From positions 99,276 through 163,275 of the forward strand of contig PENC01000016.1 in the NCBI GenBank assembly GCA_003674045.1: a stretch of DNA of 64,000 nucleotides, written 5' to 3'. The DNA is from Streptomyces griseocarneus. GTDB taxonomy: Bacteria > Actinomycetota > Actinomycetes > Streptomycetales > Streptomycetaceae. The notes below the pieces were generated by a model. That model was not told the DNA's origin. It did no database searches and worked only from the letters and a program-made list of their open reading frames with translations. Position numbers and translations under genes: made by a program. This document shows positions 28,374-37,172 of this stretch, piece by piece. Position 1 is the first letter of the stretch. Each line of letters opens with the position of its first letter.

Positions 28374-29981
28374 TCATGCATCCCGTACGTCCCGCGCGTC
28401 CGAGAAGCGCTCGCGCAACTCGCGCTTGTCGACCTTGCGGAGCGCCCCACTGCGAGGCAGCGTGTCGATCAGCTCCAGCTGCTCGGGGAGCTTGCGCGCG
28501 GACAGGCCCGCCTCGCACAGATGGGCGGTGACATCGGCGAGGGTGAGCGGGGCGGCCCCGGCGCCCTGCTGGACGATGGCACAGACGCGCTCCCCGCGCA
28601 CCGGGTCGGGCAGGCCGATCACGGCGGCGTCCTCGACGGCGGGGTGCGTGTGCAGGAGCCGCTCGACCTCCTGGGCGGAGACGTTCTCGCCCTTGCGGAT
28701 GATGATGTCCTTGGCGCGTCCGGTGAGTACGAGATGGCCGGTGTCGGTGAGGTGCCCGAGATCCCCGGTGCGGAGGAAACCGTCCGGGTCGAACGCCTCG
28801 GCGTTCTGCGCGAGATCGAGATAGCCGTGGCAGACGGCCTCGCCGCGCAGCCGGATCTCCCCGTCCGCCCCGGGCGGCACGGGGACGCCGTCGGTGCCCG
28901 TCACCCGGATCTCCATGCCCGCGGCGGGTCTGCCCTCGGTGGTGGCCAGGCGCTCCGGCGAGTCGTCCGGATCGCCCATGGTGATCATGGGGGCCTCGGT
29001 CATGCCGTAGCCGTGGACGAGCCCGCAGCCCAGCTCCCGGACGACCTCGCGGTGCAACTCGGGCGGCCGCGGCGCGCCACCGCCCGCCATGAGGCGGAGC
29101 GTGGGGACGAGCGGGCGGTCCGGGGCCTTGCGCTGCTCGGCCAGGAACATCGTGTAGAAGGCGGTGGAGCCGCCCGCGAGGGTGACGCCGTGGCGGCGGT
29201 ACGCGCCGAGCGAGGCGGGCAGCGCGAAGTGCTCCAGGAGAACGGCCGGGAAGCCGCGCAGCAGCATCATCACCGTGTAGTCGGGCCCGGCCACGTGCGC
29301 GTAGGGGAAGGCCATGGAGCCGACGTCGTCCGGGGTGGGCCGCAGGGCCTCGGCGAGACAGGCCCCGGCGGCGATGAGGCCGCGGTCGCTGTGCAGGGCG
29401 CCCTTGGGCTCGGCGGTCGTCCCGGACGTCCAGTAGATCCAGCGCACCGCCGTGCCGTCGGCAGGCGGCGGCGGGAGGACGGCCGGATCGCCCTGGGGGA
29501 GCGAGTCGTACGCCGTGAACGCGAGGGGCCGGGCGGGCAGTTCCCGTGCCAGGCGGCGGGCCATCGCGGTGTGGTCGAAGCCGCGCCACACGCCCGGCAC
29601 CGCGAAGAACTCCGCGCCCGTGGCCCGCAGCGCGTACCCGGCCTCCCGGTCCCGGTAGAAGGGCACGAGCGGCGACTGCACCGCGCCGAGCCGGGCCAGC
29701 GCGAAGGCCAGGACGACGGTCTCGATCCGGGTCGGCAGCTGCCAGGCCACTCTGCTGCCGGGGCGCACCCCGAGCCCGTACAGCCCCGCCGCGACGCGCT
29801 CGGCCCGCCCGCGCAGGCCGCCGAAGGAGAGCCGCCGGTCCGCTCCCGTGAGGCCGGGTTCGTCGGCCTGTACGAGCGCGGTGGCGTCGGGGGTGCGGGC
29901 GGCACGGCGTTCCAGCAGCTCCCAGAGGGTGCGTGAGGCGGCCGGGCCGTCTCGGTGATCGGCGGTGCCGGGACCGGACAT
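28374..29981 (-). CDS. AMP-forming acyl-CoA synthetase (CoA ligase)
   Basis: 535 residues of the ANL superfamily; activates a carboxylic acid to its CoA thioester. P-loop TSGTTAEPKG near residue 184, YGMTEAPMI, GEIRLRGEAVCHGYLD, TGDLGHLTDTGHLVLTGRAKD and the hinge plus catalytic lysine region IIIRKGENVSAQEVE. The overall pattern resembles ligases annotated for cyclohexanecarboxylate or medium-chain acids; the substrate is not provable here. Start ATG 29981 after ggggagg. It is divergent from the amidohydrolase and shares with it the perfect CTGAC-type operator at 30059. Confidence 0.9.
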   Translation of the reverse strand: MSGPGTADHRDGPAASRTLWELLERRAARTPDATALVQADEPGLTGADRRLSFGGLRGRAERVAAGLYGLGVRPGSRVAWQLPTRIETVVLAFALARLGAVQSPLVPFYRDREAGYALRATGAEFFAVPGVWRGFDHTAMARRLARELPARPLAFTAYDSLPQGDPAVLPPPPADGTAVRWIYWTSGTTAEPKGALHSDRGLIAAGACLAEALRPTPDDVGSMAFPYAHVAGPDYTVMMLLRGFPAVLLEHFALPASLGAYRRHGVTLAGGSTAFYTMFLAEQRKAPDRPLVPTLRLMAGGGAPRPPELHREVVRELGCGLVHGYGMTEAPMITMGDPDDSPERLATTEGRPAAGMEIRVTGTDGVPVPPGADGEIRLRGEAVCHGYLDLAQNAEAFDPDGFLRTGDLGHLTDTGHLVLTGRAKDIIIRKGENVSAQEVERLLHTHPAVEDAAVIGLPDPVRGERVCAIVQQGAGAAPLTLADVTAHLCEAGLSARKLPEQLELIDTLPRSGALRKVDKRELRERFSDARDVRDA

Positions 29982-30026
29982 GGCGACCTCCCCGCCTCGG
30001 GCGCTTCCGGTGTGCGGCGCCACGGC

Positions 30027-30077
30027 TTGTCGGCCCCGAAAGGCCGGGCTAGCCTCCATTCTGACGAAGCGTCAGAA
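30027..30077 (+). promoter_or_regulatory. Divergent promoter with perfect inverted repeat (site 1)
   Basis: TTCTGACgaagcGTCAGAA at 30059-30077 is a perfect 7-base inverted repeat. For the amidohydrolase, ttgtcg (30027) and tagcct (30050) with a 17-base spacer make a plausible -35/-10, so the repeat would cover the transcription start. Best copy of the shared catabolic-block motif. Confidence 0.8.
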
Positions 30078-30096
30078 AAATGGGAGGGCTGCCGCC

Positions 30097-31380
30097 GTGG
30101 AACTGCCGCGCATCGTCAGCGTCGACGACCATGTGATCGAACCGGCCCACCTCTTCGACACCTGGCTTCCCGCCCGTTACCGCGACCGCGGCCCCCGCCC
30201 GGTCACCGCGGGGATCGGCCGGCTCGCCTATGTGGGCGGCAAGTACACCGTCTCCATGGACCCCGAGGGCCCGCCCGCCGACTGGTGGGTCTACGAGGAT
30301 CTCGCCTCCCCGTACAAGCGCGTCATCGCCGCCGTCGGCTTCGACCGCGACGACATGGTCCTGGAGGGCATCACCCGGGCCGAGATGCGGCGGGGCTGCT
30401 GGGACCCGAAGGCGCGGCTGGCCGACATGGACCTGGGGCACGTGGAGGCGTCCCTGTGCTTCCCGACCTTCCCGCGCTTCTGCGGCCAGACCTTCGCCGA
30501 GGCGCGCGACAAGGAGGTCGCCCTGGCCTGTGTGCGGGCCTACAACGACTGGATGGTCGAGGAGTGGTGCGGCGACAGCGGCGGCCGGCTGATCCCGCTG
30601 TGCCTGATCCCCCTGTGGGACGTGGATCTCGCCGTCGCCGAGATCCGCCGCAACGCGGCCCGCGGGGTACGGGCGGTGACCTTCAGCGAGATCCCGACCC
30701 ACCTGGGACTCCCGTCGGTCCACTCCGGCCACTGGGACCCGTTCTTCGCGTCGTGCGAGGAGACCGGCACGGTGGTCTGCATGCACATCGGGTCCTCCTC
30801 GCAGATGCCCGCCGCCTCCCCGGACGCGCCACCCGCCGTCCAGGCGACGCTGAGTTTCAACAACGCGATGGCGTCCATGGCCGACTTCCTCTTCTCCGGC
30901 GTCCTGGTGCGCTTCCCTCGCCTGAAACTCGCCTACAGCGAGGGCCAGATGGGCTGGATTCCGTACGCCCTGGAGCGCGCCGACGACGTCTGGCGCGAGC
31001 ACCGCGCCTGGGGCGGGGTGAAGGACCTGATCCCCGAACCGCCTTCGACGTACTACTACCGGCAGATCTTCTGCTGTTTCTTCCGCGACCGGCACGGCAT
31101 CGCGTCACTCGACGTCGTGGGCCGCGACAACGCCACCTTCGAGACCGACTACCCCCACGTCGACTCCACCTGGCCGCACACGAGACAGGTCGCCGAGGAG
31201 CATGTGAAGGGCCTGGACGACGAGACAGTGTACAAGCTGATGCGCGGCAACGCGATCCGCATGCTCGGCCTCGATCCGGACGGTGACCGAGGCCTCCGGC
31301 GTGACGGTGGGCGCGAGCGCGGGCGCGACCGTGGTTCCGGCCGTGACCCCGGTGCCGGTTCCGGCCGGCCGTGCGACTGA
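30097..31380 (+). CDS. Amidohydrolase family protein
   Basis: 427 residues of the amidohydrolase-2 type (ACMSD/LigW-like TIM barrel). VDDHVIEPAHLF at the N-terminus gives an Asp-x-His metal motif, MHIGSSS (about residue 229) a second His, and FETDYPHVDSTWPH the C-terminal Asp that is typical of the family. Such enzymes decarboxylate or hydrolyse ring-derived acids. GTG 30097 with gggagg. It heads a tight plus-strand operon with two acyl-CoA dehydrogenases (gaps of 6 and 7 bases) and has an operator in its promoter. The C-terminal RDGGRERGRDRGSGRD tail looks disordered. Confidence 0.85.
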   Translation: MELPRIVSVDDHVIEPAHLFDTWLPARYRDRGPRPVTAGIGRLAYVGGKYTVSMDPEGPPADWWVYEDLASPYKRVIAAVGFDRDDMVLEGITRAEMRRGCWDPKARLADMDLGHVEASLCFPTFPRFCGQTFAEARDKEVALACVRAYNDWMVEEWCGDSGGRLIPLCLIPLWDVDLAVAEIRRNAARGVRAVTFSEIPTHLGLPSVHSGHWDPFFASCEETGTVVCMHIGSSSQMPAASPDAPPAVQATLSFNNAMASMADFLFSGVLVRFPRLKLAYSEGQMGWIPYALERADDVWREHRAWGGVKDLIPEPPSTYYYRQIFCCFFRDRHGIASLDVVGRDNATFETDYPHVDSTWPHTRQVAEEHVKGLDDETVYKLMRGNAIRMLGLDPDGDRGLRRDGGRERGRDRGSGRDPGAGSGRPCD

Positions 31381-31386
31381 CCGCCC

Positions 31387-32553
31387 ATGGACCTCACCCC
31401 CACCGAGGAGGAAGCGGCCTTCCGCCGGCAGCTGCGCGCCTGGCTGTCCGCGACGCTGCCCACCCTGCCCGCCGCACCGCCCGCCGCCGACTGGCCCGCC
31501 CGTCGCGCGTACGACTGCGCCTGGCAGCGCACCCTGTACGACGCCGGGTACGCGGGACTGCACTGGCCCGCCGACGCTGGTGGTCAAGGTGCCACCCCTG
31601 CCCAGCACTTGGCCTTCCTGGAGGAGAGCGAGCTGGCCGGTGCTCCCTACGTGGGCGCCAACTTCGTCGGCCTGCTGCACGCCGGGCCCACCATCGCCGC
31701 CGAGGGAACCGCCGTGCAACGGGCCCGCTGGCTGCCGCCCATCCTGCGCGGCGAGGAGATCTGGTGCCAGGGCTTCTCCGAGCCCGAGGCGGGCTCCGAC
31801 CTCGCCTCCCTGCGCACCCGCGCCGTCCGCGACGGTGACACCTACGTCGTCACCGGCAGCAAGATCTGGACCTCGCACGCCCAGGTCGCCGACTGGTGCG
31901 AGCTCCTCGTCCGCACCGACCCCGATGCTCCCCGGCACCGCGGCATCACCTGGCTCGCCCTGCCCATGGACACCCCCGGGGTGACCGTGCGGCCCCTGCG
32001 GACCCTCGCCGGGTCCGACGAGTTCGCCGAGGTGTTCCTCGACGGCGCGCGGGTGCCGGTCGCCAACCGGGTCGGCGCGGAGAACGACGGGTGGCGCGTC
32101 AGCATGGTCACCCTCGCCTTCGAACGCGGCACCGCCTTCGCGGGCGAGGTCGTCGCCTGCCGTCGTACCCTCCGCCGCCTCGCCCGCGCCGCCCGCGCCA
32201 ACGGCCGTTGGCACGACACCGCCCTCCGCCGCCGACTGGGCCGCCTGAACGCCGAGTTCACCGCCCTCTGGCGGCTCATCCAGTGGAACGTCGCCGAGGC
32301 CGGACACACCGCGCCCGGCGGTGGTGCGGTCCCCGGCGCGAGCGGGTCGGTCTTCAAACTCCGCTACTCCGACGCCCGCCAGGAGCTCTACGAGACGGCC
32401 GCCGACGTCCTCGGCCCGGACTCCCTCGACATCGACCACACATGGACGGCCGACCGCCTCTCGTCGCTCTCCTACACGATCGCCGCGGGAACTTCCCAGA
32501 TCCAGCGCACCATCGTCGCCGAGCGCGTCCTCGGCCTGCCCAGGGCCAGGTGA
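31387..32553 (+). CDS. Acyl-CoA dehydrogenase, alpha-type of a tandem pair
   Basis: 388 residues. Flavin-site motif WCQGFSEPEAGSDLASLRT and the C-terminal AGTSQIQRTIVAERVLGLP are clear. At the position of the MCAD catalytic glutamate (before GT) there is Ala (IAAGTSQ), so the base must lie elsewhere. Together with the adjacent second gene, this fits the two-gene heteromeric acyl-CoA dehydrogenases of actinobacterial steroid side-chain catabolism. ATG 31387, six bases after the amidohydrolase stop. Confidence 0.9.
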   Translation: MDLTPTEEEAAFRRQLRAWLSATLPTLPAAPPAADWPARRAYDCAWQRTLYDAGYAGLHWPADAGGQGATPAQHLAFLEESELAGAPYVGANFVGLLHAGPTIAAEGTAVQRARWLPPILRGEEIWCQGFSEPEAGSDLASLRTRAVRDGDTYVVTGSKIWTSHAQVADWCELLVRTDPDAPRHRGITWLALPMDTPGVTVRPLRTLAGSDEFAEVFLDGARVPVANRVGAENDGWRVSMVTLAFERGTAFAGEVVACRRTLRRLARAARANGRWHDTALRRRLGRLNAEFTALWRLIQWNVAEAGHTAPGGGAVPGASGSVFKLRYSDARQELYETAADVLGPDSLDIDHTWTADRLSSLSYTIAAGTSQIQRTIVAERVLGLPRAR

Positions 32554-32560
32554 CCCGCCC

Positions 32561-33718
32561 ATGGACTTCCGGCTGACCGGTGACCAGCGCGCCCTCCAGG
32601 CCGCCATGCGCGCCCTCCTCGCGGCCCACTTCCCCCGCGACCGCCTACGGGCTCTGGCGGACGGGCCTGCCGGGCCCTCCGGCCCGGGGGGCCGTGAGGG
32701 CCCCGAAGACCCTGGCGCCCCCGGGGCGGCTTCCGTTTCCGCCGGGCCGGACCCGGGGCTGTGGCGGGCCCTCGGCGACGCGGGGTTCTTCGCGCTGCGC
32801 CTGCCCGAGAAGAGCGGCGGTACGGGCCTCGGCCTGCCGGACGCCGTGCTGCTCTTCGAGGAGGCGGGCCGGGCCCTGCTGCCCGGCCCGCTGGTCGCCA
32901 CCCACCTCGCCGCAGGTCTCGTCCCCGGCGCCGCCGACGGCACCCGGACTGTCACCGCCCTGAGCGGCCCCGGACCGGCGGAACACCTCGCGTTCGCCGA
33001 CTCCGTCCTGCTCCTCGACGGCCCCGTCGCCCGCGCCCTGCACACGGAACCGGGCCAGGCGCCGCCCGCCCTGCACGCCCGCCCCTTCCGCTCCGTCGAC
33101 CCCACGACACCCCTGCATCACGTGGACGAGCTGCCGCCTCCCCGGCGCACCGTGCCTCCGGAGCGGGCGTCCTCGGCGCCTCCGCTCCCGGGCACGGTGT
33201 CCGCGGGTCCCATGGACCTGCCCGCCGACGCCGTCCGGCTGAGCCGCGAAGCCGTGCTGCTCACCGCGGCCCAGCAGCTTGGCAGCGCCCGGGCCACCCT
33301 CGACCTGGCCGTCGCCCATGCCCGGCGCCGCATCCAGTTCGGCCGTCCGATCGGCGCCTTCCAAGCCGTCCAACACCTCTGCGCCCGCATGCTCGTGCGC
33401 GCCGACCTGGCCCGCGCGAGCCTCTACGCCGCGTCACTCACGGAGCACCCGGCCGAAATCGCGGGAGCCAAGCTGCTCGCAGATCGTGCAGCTATCCGCA
33501 ACGCTCGTGACTGTCTGCAAGTGCACGGTGGCCTGGGCTTCACCTGGGAAACCGACATTCATCTGCATCTCAAGCGGGCCTGGGTGCGAGCCGAGCAGTG
33601 GCAATCGACCGAAGAATCGGAGGAATTCCTTGCGAATGAGCTGCTCATGAACGGCGCCGAAGAAAATGCACCAGGTGTTTGGAGGGACGGCCTGGGCAGT
33701 GAAAATACCTCGCCGTAG
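32561..33718 (+). CDS. Acyl-CoA dehydrogenase, beta-type of a tandem pair
   Basis: 385 residues, more divergent than its upstream partner. It lacks a clear CQG-type FAD motif in the middle and carries a Gly/Pro-rich insertion near residues 33-65. The C-terminal half is conserved: RRRIQFGRPIGAFQAVQHLCARM and VHGGLGFTWETDIHLHLKRA. Expected to form a heteromer with the product of the gene seven bases upstream. The last 200 bases are less GC-rich than the rest. ATG 32561. Confidence 0.88.
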   Translation: MDFRLTGDQRALQAAMRALLAAHFPRDRLRALADGPAGPSGPGGREGPEDPGAPGAASVSAGPDPGLWRALGDAGFFALRLPEKSGGTGLGLPDAVLLFEEAGRALLPGPLVATHLAAGLVPGAADGTRTVTALSGPGPAEHLAFADSVLLLDGPVARALHTEPGQAPPALHARPFRSVDPTTPLHHVDELPPPRRTVPPERASSAPPLPGTVSAGPMDLPADAVRLSREAVLLTAAQQLGSARATLDLAVAHARRRIQFGRPIGAFQAVQHLCARMLVRADLARASLYAASLTEHPAEIAGAKLLADRAAIRNARDCLQVHGGLGFTWETDIHLHLKRAWVRAEQWQSTEESEEFLANELLMNGAEENAPGVWRDGLGSENTSP

Positions 33719-34131
33719 CGGGTATAAGCGAAATGCCGGTCATGTCATACATAACAGTTCACAGAGTGTCGATATCAGGCTGTGTCCGGTGCGTTACTCG
33801 TGACAGGGCGGAGTCGGCCCCACCCTCGGGTACTCTCCCTTGGATGCGAGTGGTTCAGAGGCGCGGCAAGCCGGGTGTTGTCCCTGAGGCGATGCCGGGT
33901 GGAAGAAAGTCTGGCGCTCGTGTCGGAATGGGGCCCGTCGCCCCTCGATGTTCGAGTCTCCGCAGTGCGCGTCGCACAGTATGCAGTACGCATACTCCTT
34001 TGCGCCGGAATATGCCCGAAGCGCTTGTTGAGGTGACTGAGCGTCAACCATGCTGTCTCGGACTGGGATCACGTTCCGTGACCCCTCGGAGACGCGAGGC
34101 GTTGTGTCCGCCGGTACGGATGGTGTGAGCG
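33719..34131. other. Intergenic region upstream of the ATP-binding protein gene
   Basis: 413 bases, lower in GC than the surroundings. Open frames here lack the high third-position GC of real genes. The inverted repeat gtatgc-agtac-gcatac (33979-33995) is the only structure I see; it may belong to the promoter of the downstream gene. Confidence 0.4.
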
Positions 34132-34608
34132 GTGCAGGTGCTTCAGATGCAGATGGAGGTCCGGGCCGATCCCGCGGAGGTGGGGCGGGCTCGTAAGTGG
34201 GCGAGGTCCCGGCTCGCCGGTTCCGGAATAGGCGTCGACGAGCCCCTGGCGGAAACGCTGATCCTGCTGATCTCGGAACTCGTCACCAACGCCGTCGTGC
34301 ACACCGGCTGTCCGGCTGTGCTGCGGATGCTGTTCCCGGACTCCGGGGGCGTCTCCGGAATGGCCGGGGGGTGTGCGGGCACCGTCCGTGTCGAGGTCGC
34401 CGACATCAGCGCCCGCCCCCCGCGCCCCCGCCGCGCCGAAGGCGACGACACCGGCGGCAGGGGCCTGGAGCTGGTCGACGGCCTGGCCGACCGCTGGGGT
34501 TGGCAGCCCGAGGGTGCGGGCAAGCGTATCTGGTGTGAAGTCGACCGCCAGCGGGCATCATGGGTCGGCGCTTTCGAGTCACCACGCGCCGTCACAAATC
34601 GGGCTTAG
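34132..34608 (+). CDS. RsbW-like ATP-binding regulatory protein
   Basis: 158 residues of the HATPase_c_2 (anti-sigma kinase-like) family so numerous in Streptomyces. The N box is ISELVTNAVVHT (about 46-57), and the G motif is GGRGLELVDGLADRWG. A Gly-rich insertion (PDSGGVSGMAGGCAG) lies between them. No sigma factor or anti-anti-sigma gene is adjacent, so its target is unknown. Possible starts are GTG 34132 or ATG 34147 and 34153; no clear ribosome-binding site decides. Confidence 0.8.
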   Translation: MQVLQMQMEVRADPAEVGRARKWARSRLAGSGIGVDEPLAETLILLISELVTNAVVHTGCPAVLRMLFPDSGGVSGMAGGCAGTVRVEVADISARPPRPRRAEGDDTGGRGLELVDGLADRWGWQPEGAGKRIWCEVDRQRASWVGAFESPRAVTNRA

Positions 34609-34648
34609 TCGACAAAGTCCAGACCAGGTGTTGACGTGAAGTGTCCAC

Positions 34649-34861
34649 GTGATCACCCTTGGACGCAGCGCGATTCGTTGCGAGGGGACGTCGAGGAGCC
34701 CGTTCGTGCGGGGCTGCCTTGGCGAGTACGGGTCGCGGTCCGGCGCGCACAGGGCTGAGGCGCCGGAGTCGGCGGCGGCGTGTGGTGCCGTGCTCGGGGT
34801 GCGCATCGACGCGCCGCCGCCCGCCCTTTTCTTGGCGCCGGGGTGGCCGGGCGAGTCCTGA
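34649..34861 (+). CDS. Possible 70-residue protein, unrecognised
   Basis: From GTG 34649 to TGA 34861, with about 87 percent G/C at third positions against about two thirds at positions one and two, a coding-like bias. The product (SAIRCEGTSRSPFVRG ... FLAPGWPGES) matches no family I know, and only a weak gaag lies upstream. It may be spurious. The surrounding 420 bases up to 35030 otherwise contain only repeat copy E. Confidence 0.25.
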   Translation: MITLGRSAIRCEGTSRSPFVRGCLGEYGSRSGAHRAEAPESAAACGAVLGVRIDAPPPALFLAPGWPGES

Positions 34862-34884
34862 CCTGGACAGGGTGCGGGTTTGCG

Positions 34885-34982
34885 GGGTGGTTGCGCCTAC
34901 TGGGGTGCCGCCTGGGCTCGGTGCGCGGCTGCGGGCCGTGTGGGGCTTGTCGCGCAGTTCCCCGCGCCCCTTGTGGGGCTGA
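34885..34982. repeat. Dispersed intergenic repeat, copy E
   Basis: ttgcgcctactggggtgccg, gcgcggctgcgggccgtg, then cgcgcagttccccgcgcc and a short cccc..gggg stem, closely matching copies B, D and I. Confidence 0.7.
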
Positions 34983-35030
34983 TGCCGCAGCGCGGCTGCA
35001 GCTGCAGGTGTCGTGGTGTCGTGTGCGCCA

Positions 35031-35957
35031 TCAGAGGACCGCCACCGGGGCCACCGGGGCGCCTGTGGCGCCCGTGAACGGGTCCGGTGTGGCGGAGAGC
35101 AGGAACGCATAGCGTCTCTCCTCCGCGCAGGCTGTCGACAGCTCCTCCAGATTCCAGTTCTGGCCCTGCGGCATGCCCATCTCGACGAGGGCGAGCGCGT
35201 GCACCGGCAGCCACAGGCCGTCGATCTCCGGCGGGAAGACCTCGAACGTCAGCGTGTCATTGGCGACCGCCGCCACGTCCCGGGCGTGGAGCCACTCGGG
35301 CGCGTGGAACGACAGTCCAGGGGACGGGTATGTGTACGCCTGCCGGTCGCCCGCCAGGTACAGCCGCATCTGGCCCGTCCGCACCAGCACGATGTCCCCG
35401 GGCCGGACCGTGACCCCGGCCAGTTCCTCCGCCGAGGCCAGGTCCTCCGGGCCGACGGCATGTCCGGGCGCGAGCCGCTCGACCCCGTGCGCCCGGGCCA
35501 CGTCGAGCAGCACCCCTCGCGAGACGATGTGCCGCATCTTCTCGATGCCATGACGGGTGGCGCCGTCGTGCGCCGTGATCGAATCCGCCGGGCGTCCGTT
35601 GTAGATCCTGCCGCCGTACGAGACGTGGGCGAGGCCGTCCCAGTGCGTCCCCGCCTGGAGGCCCATGGTCACGACGTCATCGCTCGTGGCGACTGTGCCG
35701 GCGCCGAACAACTCCCTGTTGACCGCCACCATCGTGTGCAGCGGATTGACCCTGCCGGGGATCGCCCCCGTCTGGATTCCCTCCCGGCACAGCGGCACCG
35801 CCAGCGGGACCCGGCGGCCCGTCCGCACCTCCGCCGCCGCGTCGCGCACAACGGCGTCCGTGATCAGATTGAGGGTTCCCCGCTCGTCCGCCGCGCCCCA
35901 GCGGCCCCAGTTGTTGACGCGCTTGGCCATCTCGTGGAACTCCGGCGCCAGTGCCAT
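35031..35957 (-). CDS. Cyclase family protein (kynurenine formamidase-like hydrolase)
   Basis: 308 residues of the metal-dependent cyclase family. GTHWDGLAHVSYGGRIYNG corresponds to the HxGTHxDxPxH-type metal site in its variant HWDGLAH form; VRPGDIVLVRTGQ is another signature. The N-terminus FHEMAKRVNNWGRWGAADERGTLNLI is typical of the subgroup. These enzymes hydrolyse amides or lactones. ATG 35957. Divergent from the SDR gene, with operator site 2 between them. Confidence 0.87.
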   Translation of the reverse strand: MALAPEFHEMAKRVNNWGRWGAADERGTLNLITDAVVRDAAAEVRTGRRVPLAVPLCREGIQTGAIPGRVNPLHTMVAVNRELFGAGTVATSDDVVTMGLQAGTHWDGLAHVSYGGRIYNGRPADSITAHDGATRHGIEKMRHIVSRGVLLDVARAHGVERLAPGHAVGPEDLASAEELAGVTVRPGDIVLVRTGQMRLYLAGDRQAYTYPSPGLSFHAPEWLHARDVAAVANDTLTFEVFPPEIDGLWLPVHALALVEMGMPQGQNWNLEELSTACAEERRYAFLLSATPDPFTGATGAPVAPVAVL

Positions 35958-36017
35958 GGGTGTCCTCCCGGATCGGGCCTCCGTCGGGTCTTGTGCCTGC
36001 GCCCGCTCTGCTCAAAA

Positions 36018-36036
36018 ATCTAACGGCCCGTCAGAA
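36018..36036 (+). promoter_or_regulatory. CTGAC-N5-GTCAG-type operator (site 2, one mismatch)
   Basis: TCTAACggcccGTCAGA, one mismatch from the consensus TCTGAC-N5-GTCAGA, between the divergent cyclase (start 35957) and SDR (start 36055) genes. Confidence 0.65.
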
Positions 36037-36054
36037 ATCAGGAAGGGGTGCCGT

Positions 36055-37077
36055 ATGGGTGACTTCTTGACCGGCAAGGCGATCGCCGTCACCGGTGCCG
36101 GCCGCGGTATCGGCAGGGCCGTCGCCCTCGCCTGCGCGGCCGAAGGAGCCTGCGTCGTCGTCAACGACTACGGCGTGTCCGTCGACGGGAGCGCACCGAC
36201 GAGCGACGTGGCCACCGCCGTCGTCGAGGAGATCGAAGCGGCGGGCGGCAGGGCCGTCGCCCTCGCCGACGACGTGTCCACCATGGCGGGCGGCGCCCGG
36301 GCCGTCGACACCGCGCTGTCCCGCTACGGACGGCTCGACGGCGTGGTGTGCGTCGCCGGCATCCTCCGCGAACGCATGCTGTTCAACATGACCGAGGAGG
36401 AGTGGGACCCGGTCCTCGCCACCCACCTCAAGGGCACCTTCACCGTCTTCCGCGCCGCCTCCGCGGTCATGCGCCGTCAGGGGCACGGCACACTCATCGG
36501 CTTCACCAGCGGCAACCACCAGGGCAGCGTGTCCCAGGCGAACTACTCGGCCGCCAAGGGCGGCATCATCTCCCTCGTCCGCAGTGCTGCCCTGGGCCTG
36601 CGGAAGTACGGTGTCACCGCCAACTGCGTGGCTCCGGTGGCCCGTACACGGATGTCCGCCAAGGTGCCCGCGAAGCTGACGGAGATCGGCGACCCCGAGG
36701 ATGTCGCGGCCATGGTGGTCTACCTTCTCGGCGAACAGGCCCGCGCCCAGGGCATCACCGGGCAGGTCTACACCGTTGCCGGTCCCAAGATCGCGGTATG
36801 GGCGCAGCCGCGCGAACTCCGCGCCACCTACACGGACGGCACCTGGACCCCGCAGAAGATCGCCGAAATCCTCCCGGGCAGCGTCGGCACCGACCCGATG
36901 CCCCTGCTCGCCGCGCGGCCCGCCACCCCGGACCGCTCCACGGACTCCCCTGCGGGGGCCTGGCCTCCCACCGCTTCCGGGCAGCAAGTCGTCACCGCGC
37001 CCGCACCCAAGGGATCCTCCGGCTCCAGCCCCGACACGGAACATGCCGCCGAGGGCCACGACGGACTCCAACCCTGA
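36055..37077 (+). CDS. SDR, 17-beta-HSD type 4-like hydroxyacyl-CoA dehydrogenase
   Basis: 340 residues. TGAGRGIGRA (NAD binding), NDYGVSVDG, and Ser in FTSGNHQGS with YSAAKGG form the catalytic set. The pattern resembles the SDR domain of multifunctional enzyme 2, whose bacterial relatives oxidise 3-hydroxyacyl-CoA, including steroid side-chain intermediates. A disordered tail of about 50 residues follows the fold. ATG 36055. It starts a plus-strand run with an acyl-CoA dehydrogenase, aldehyde dehydrogenase and zinc alcohol dehydrogenase, and has operator site 2 in its promoter. Confidence 0.85.
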   Translation: MGDFLTGKAIAVTGAGRGIGRAVALACAAEGACVVVNDYGVSVDGSAPTSDVATAVVEEIEAAGGRAVALADDVSTMAGGARAVDTALSRYGRLDGVVCVAGILRERMLFNMTEEEWDPVLATHLKGTFTVFRAASAVMRRQGHGTLIGFTSGNHQGSVSQANYSAAKGGIISLVRSAALGLRKYGVTANCVAPVARTRMSAKVPAKLTEIGDPEDVAAMVVYLLGEQARAQGITGQVYTVAGPKIAVWAQPRELRATYTDGTWTPQKIAEILPGSVGTDPMPLLAARPATPDRSTDSPAGAWPPTASGQQVVTAPAPKGSSGSSPDTEHAAEGHDGLQP

Positions 37078-37172
37078 CGGTGCCCCTGAGGCGTCGGCGG
37101 CGCCTCTCGGCCTGGACGGAACGCGTACCGCACGAGCACGGAACCACGCCGTGAAAGTGAAGGAGGCACGCC

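Noticed and set aside
33733..34128. Open frames in the gap before the RsbW-like gene
   Set aside because: Third-position GC is too low for this genome, no ribosome-binding site, and no recognisable protein on either strand.
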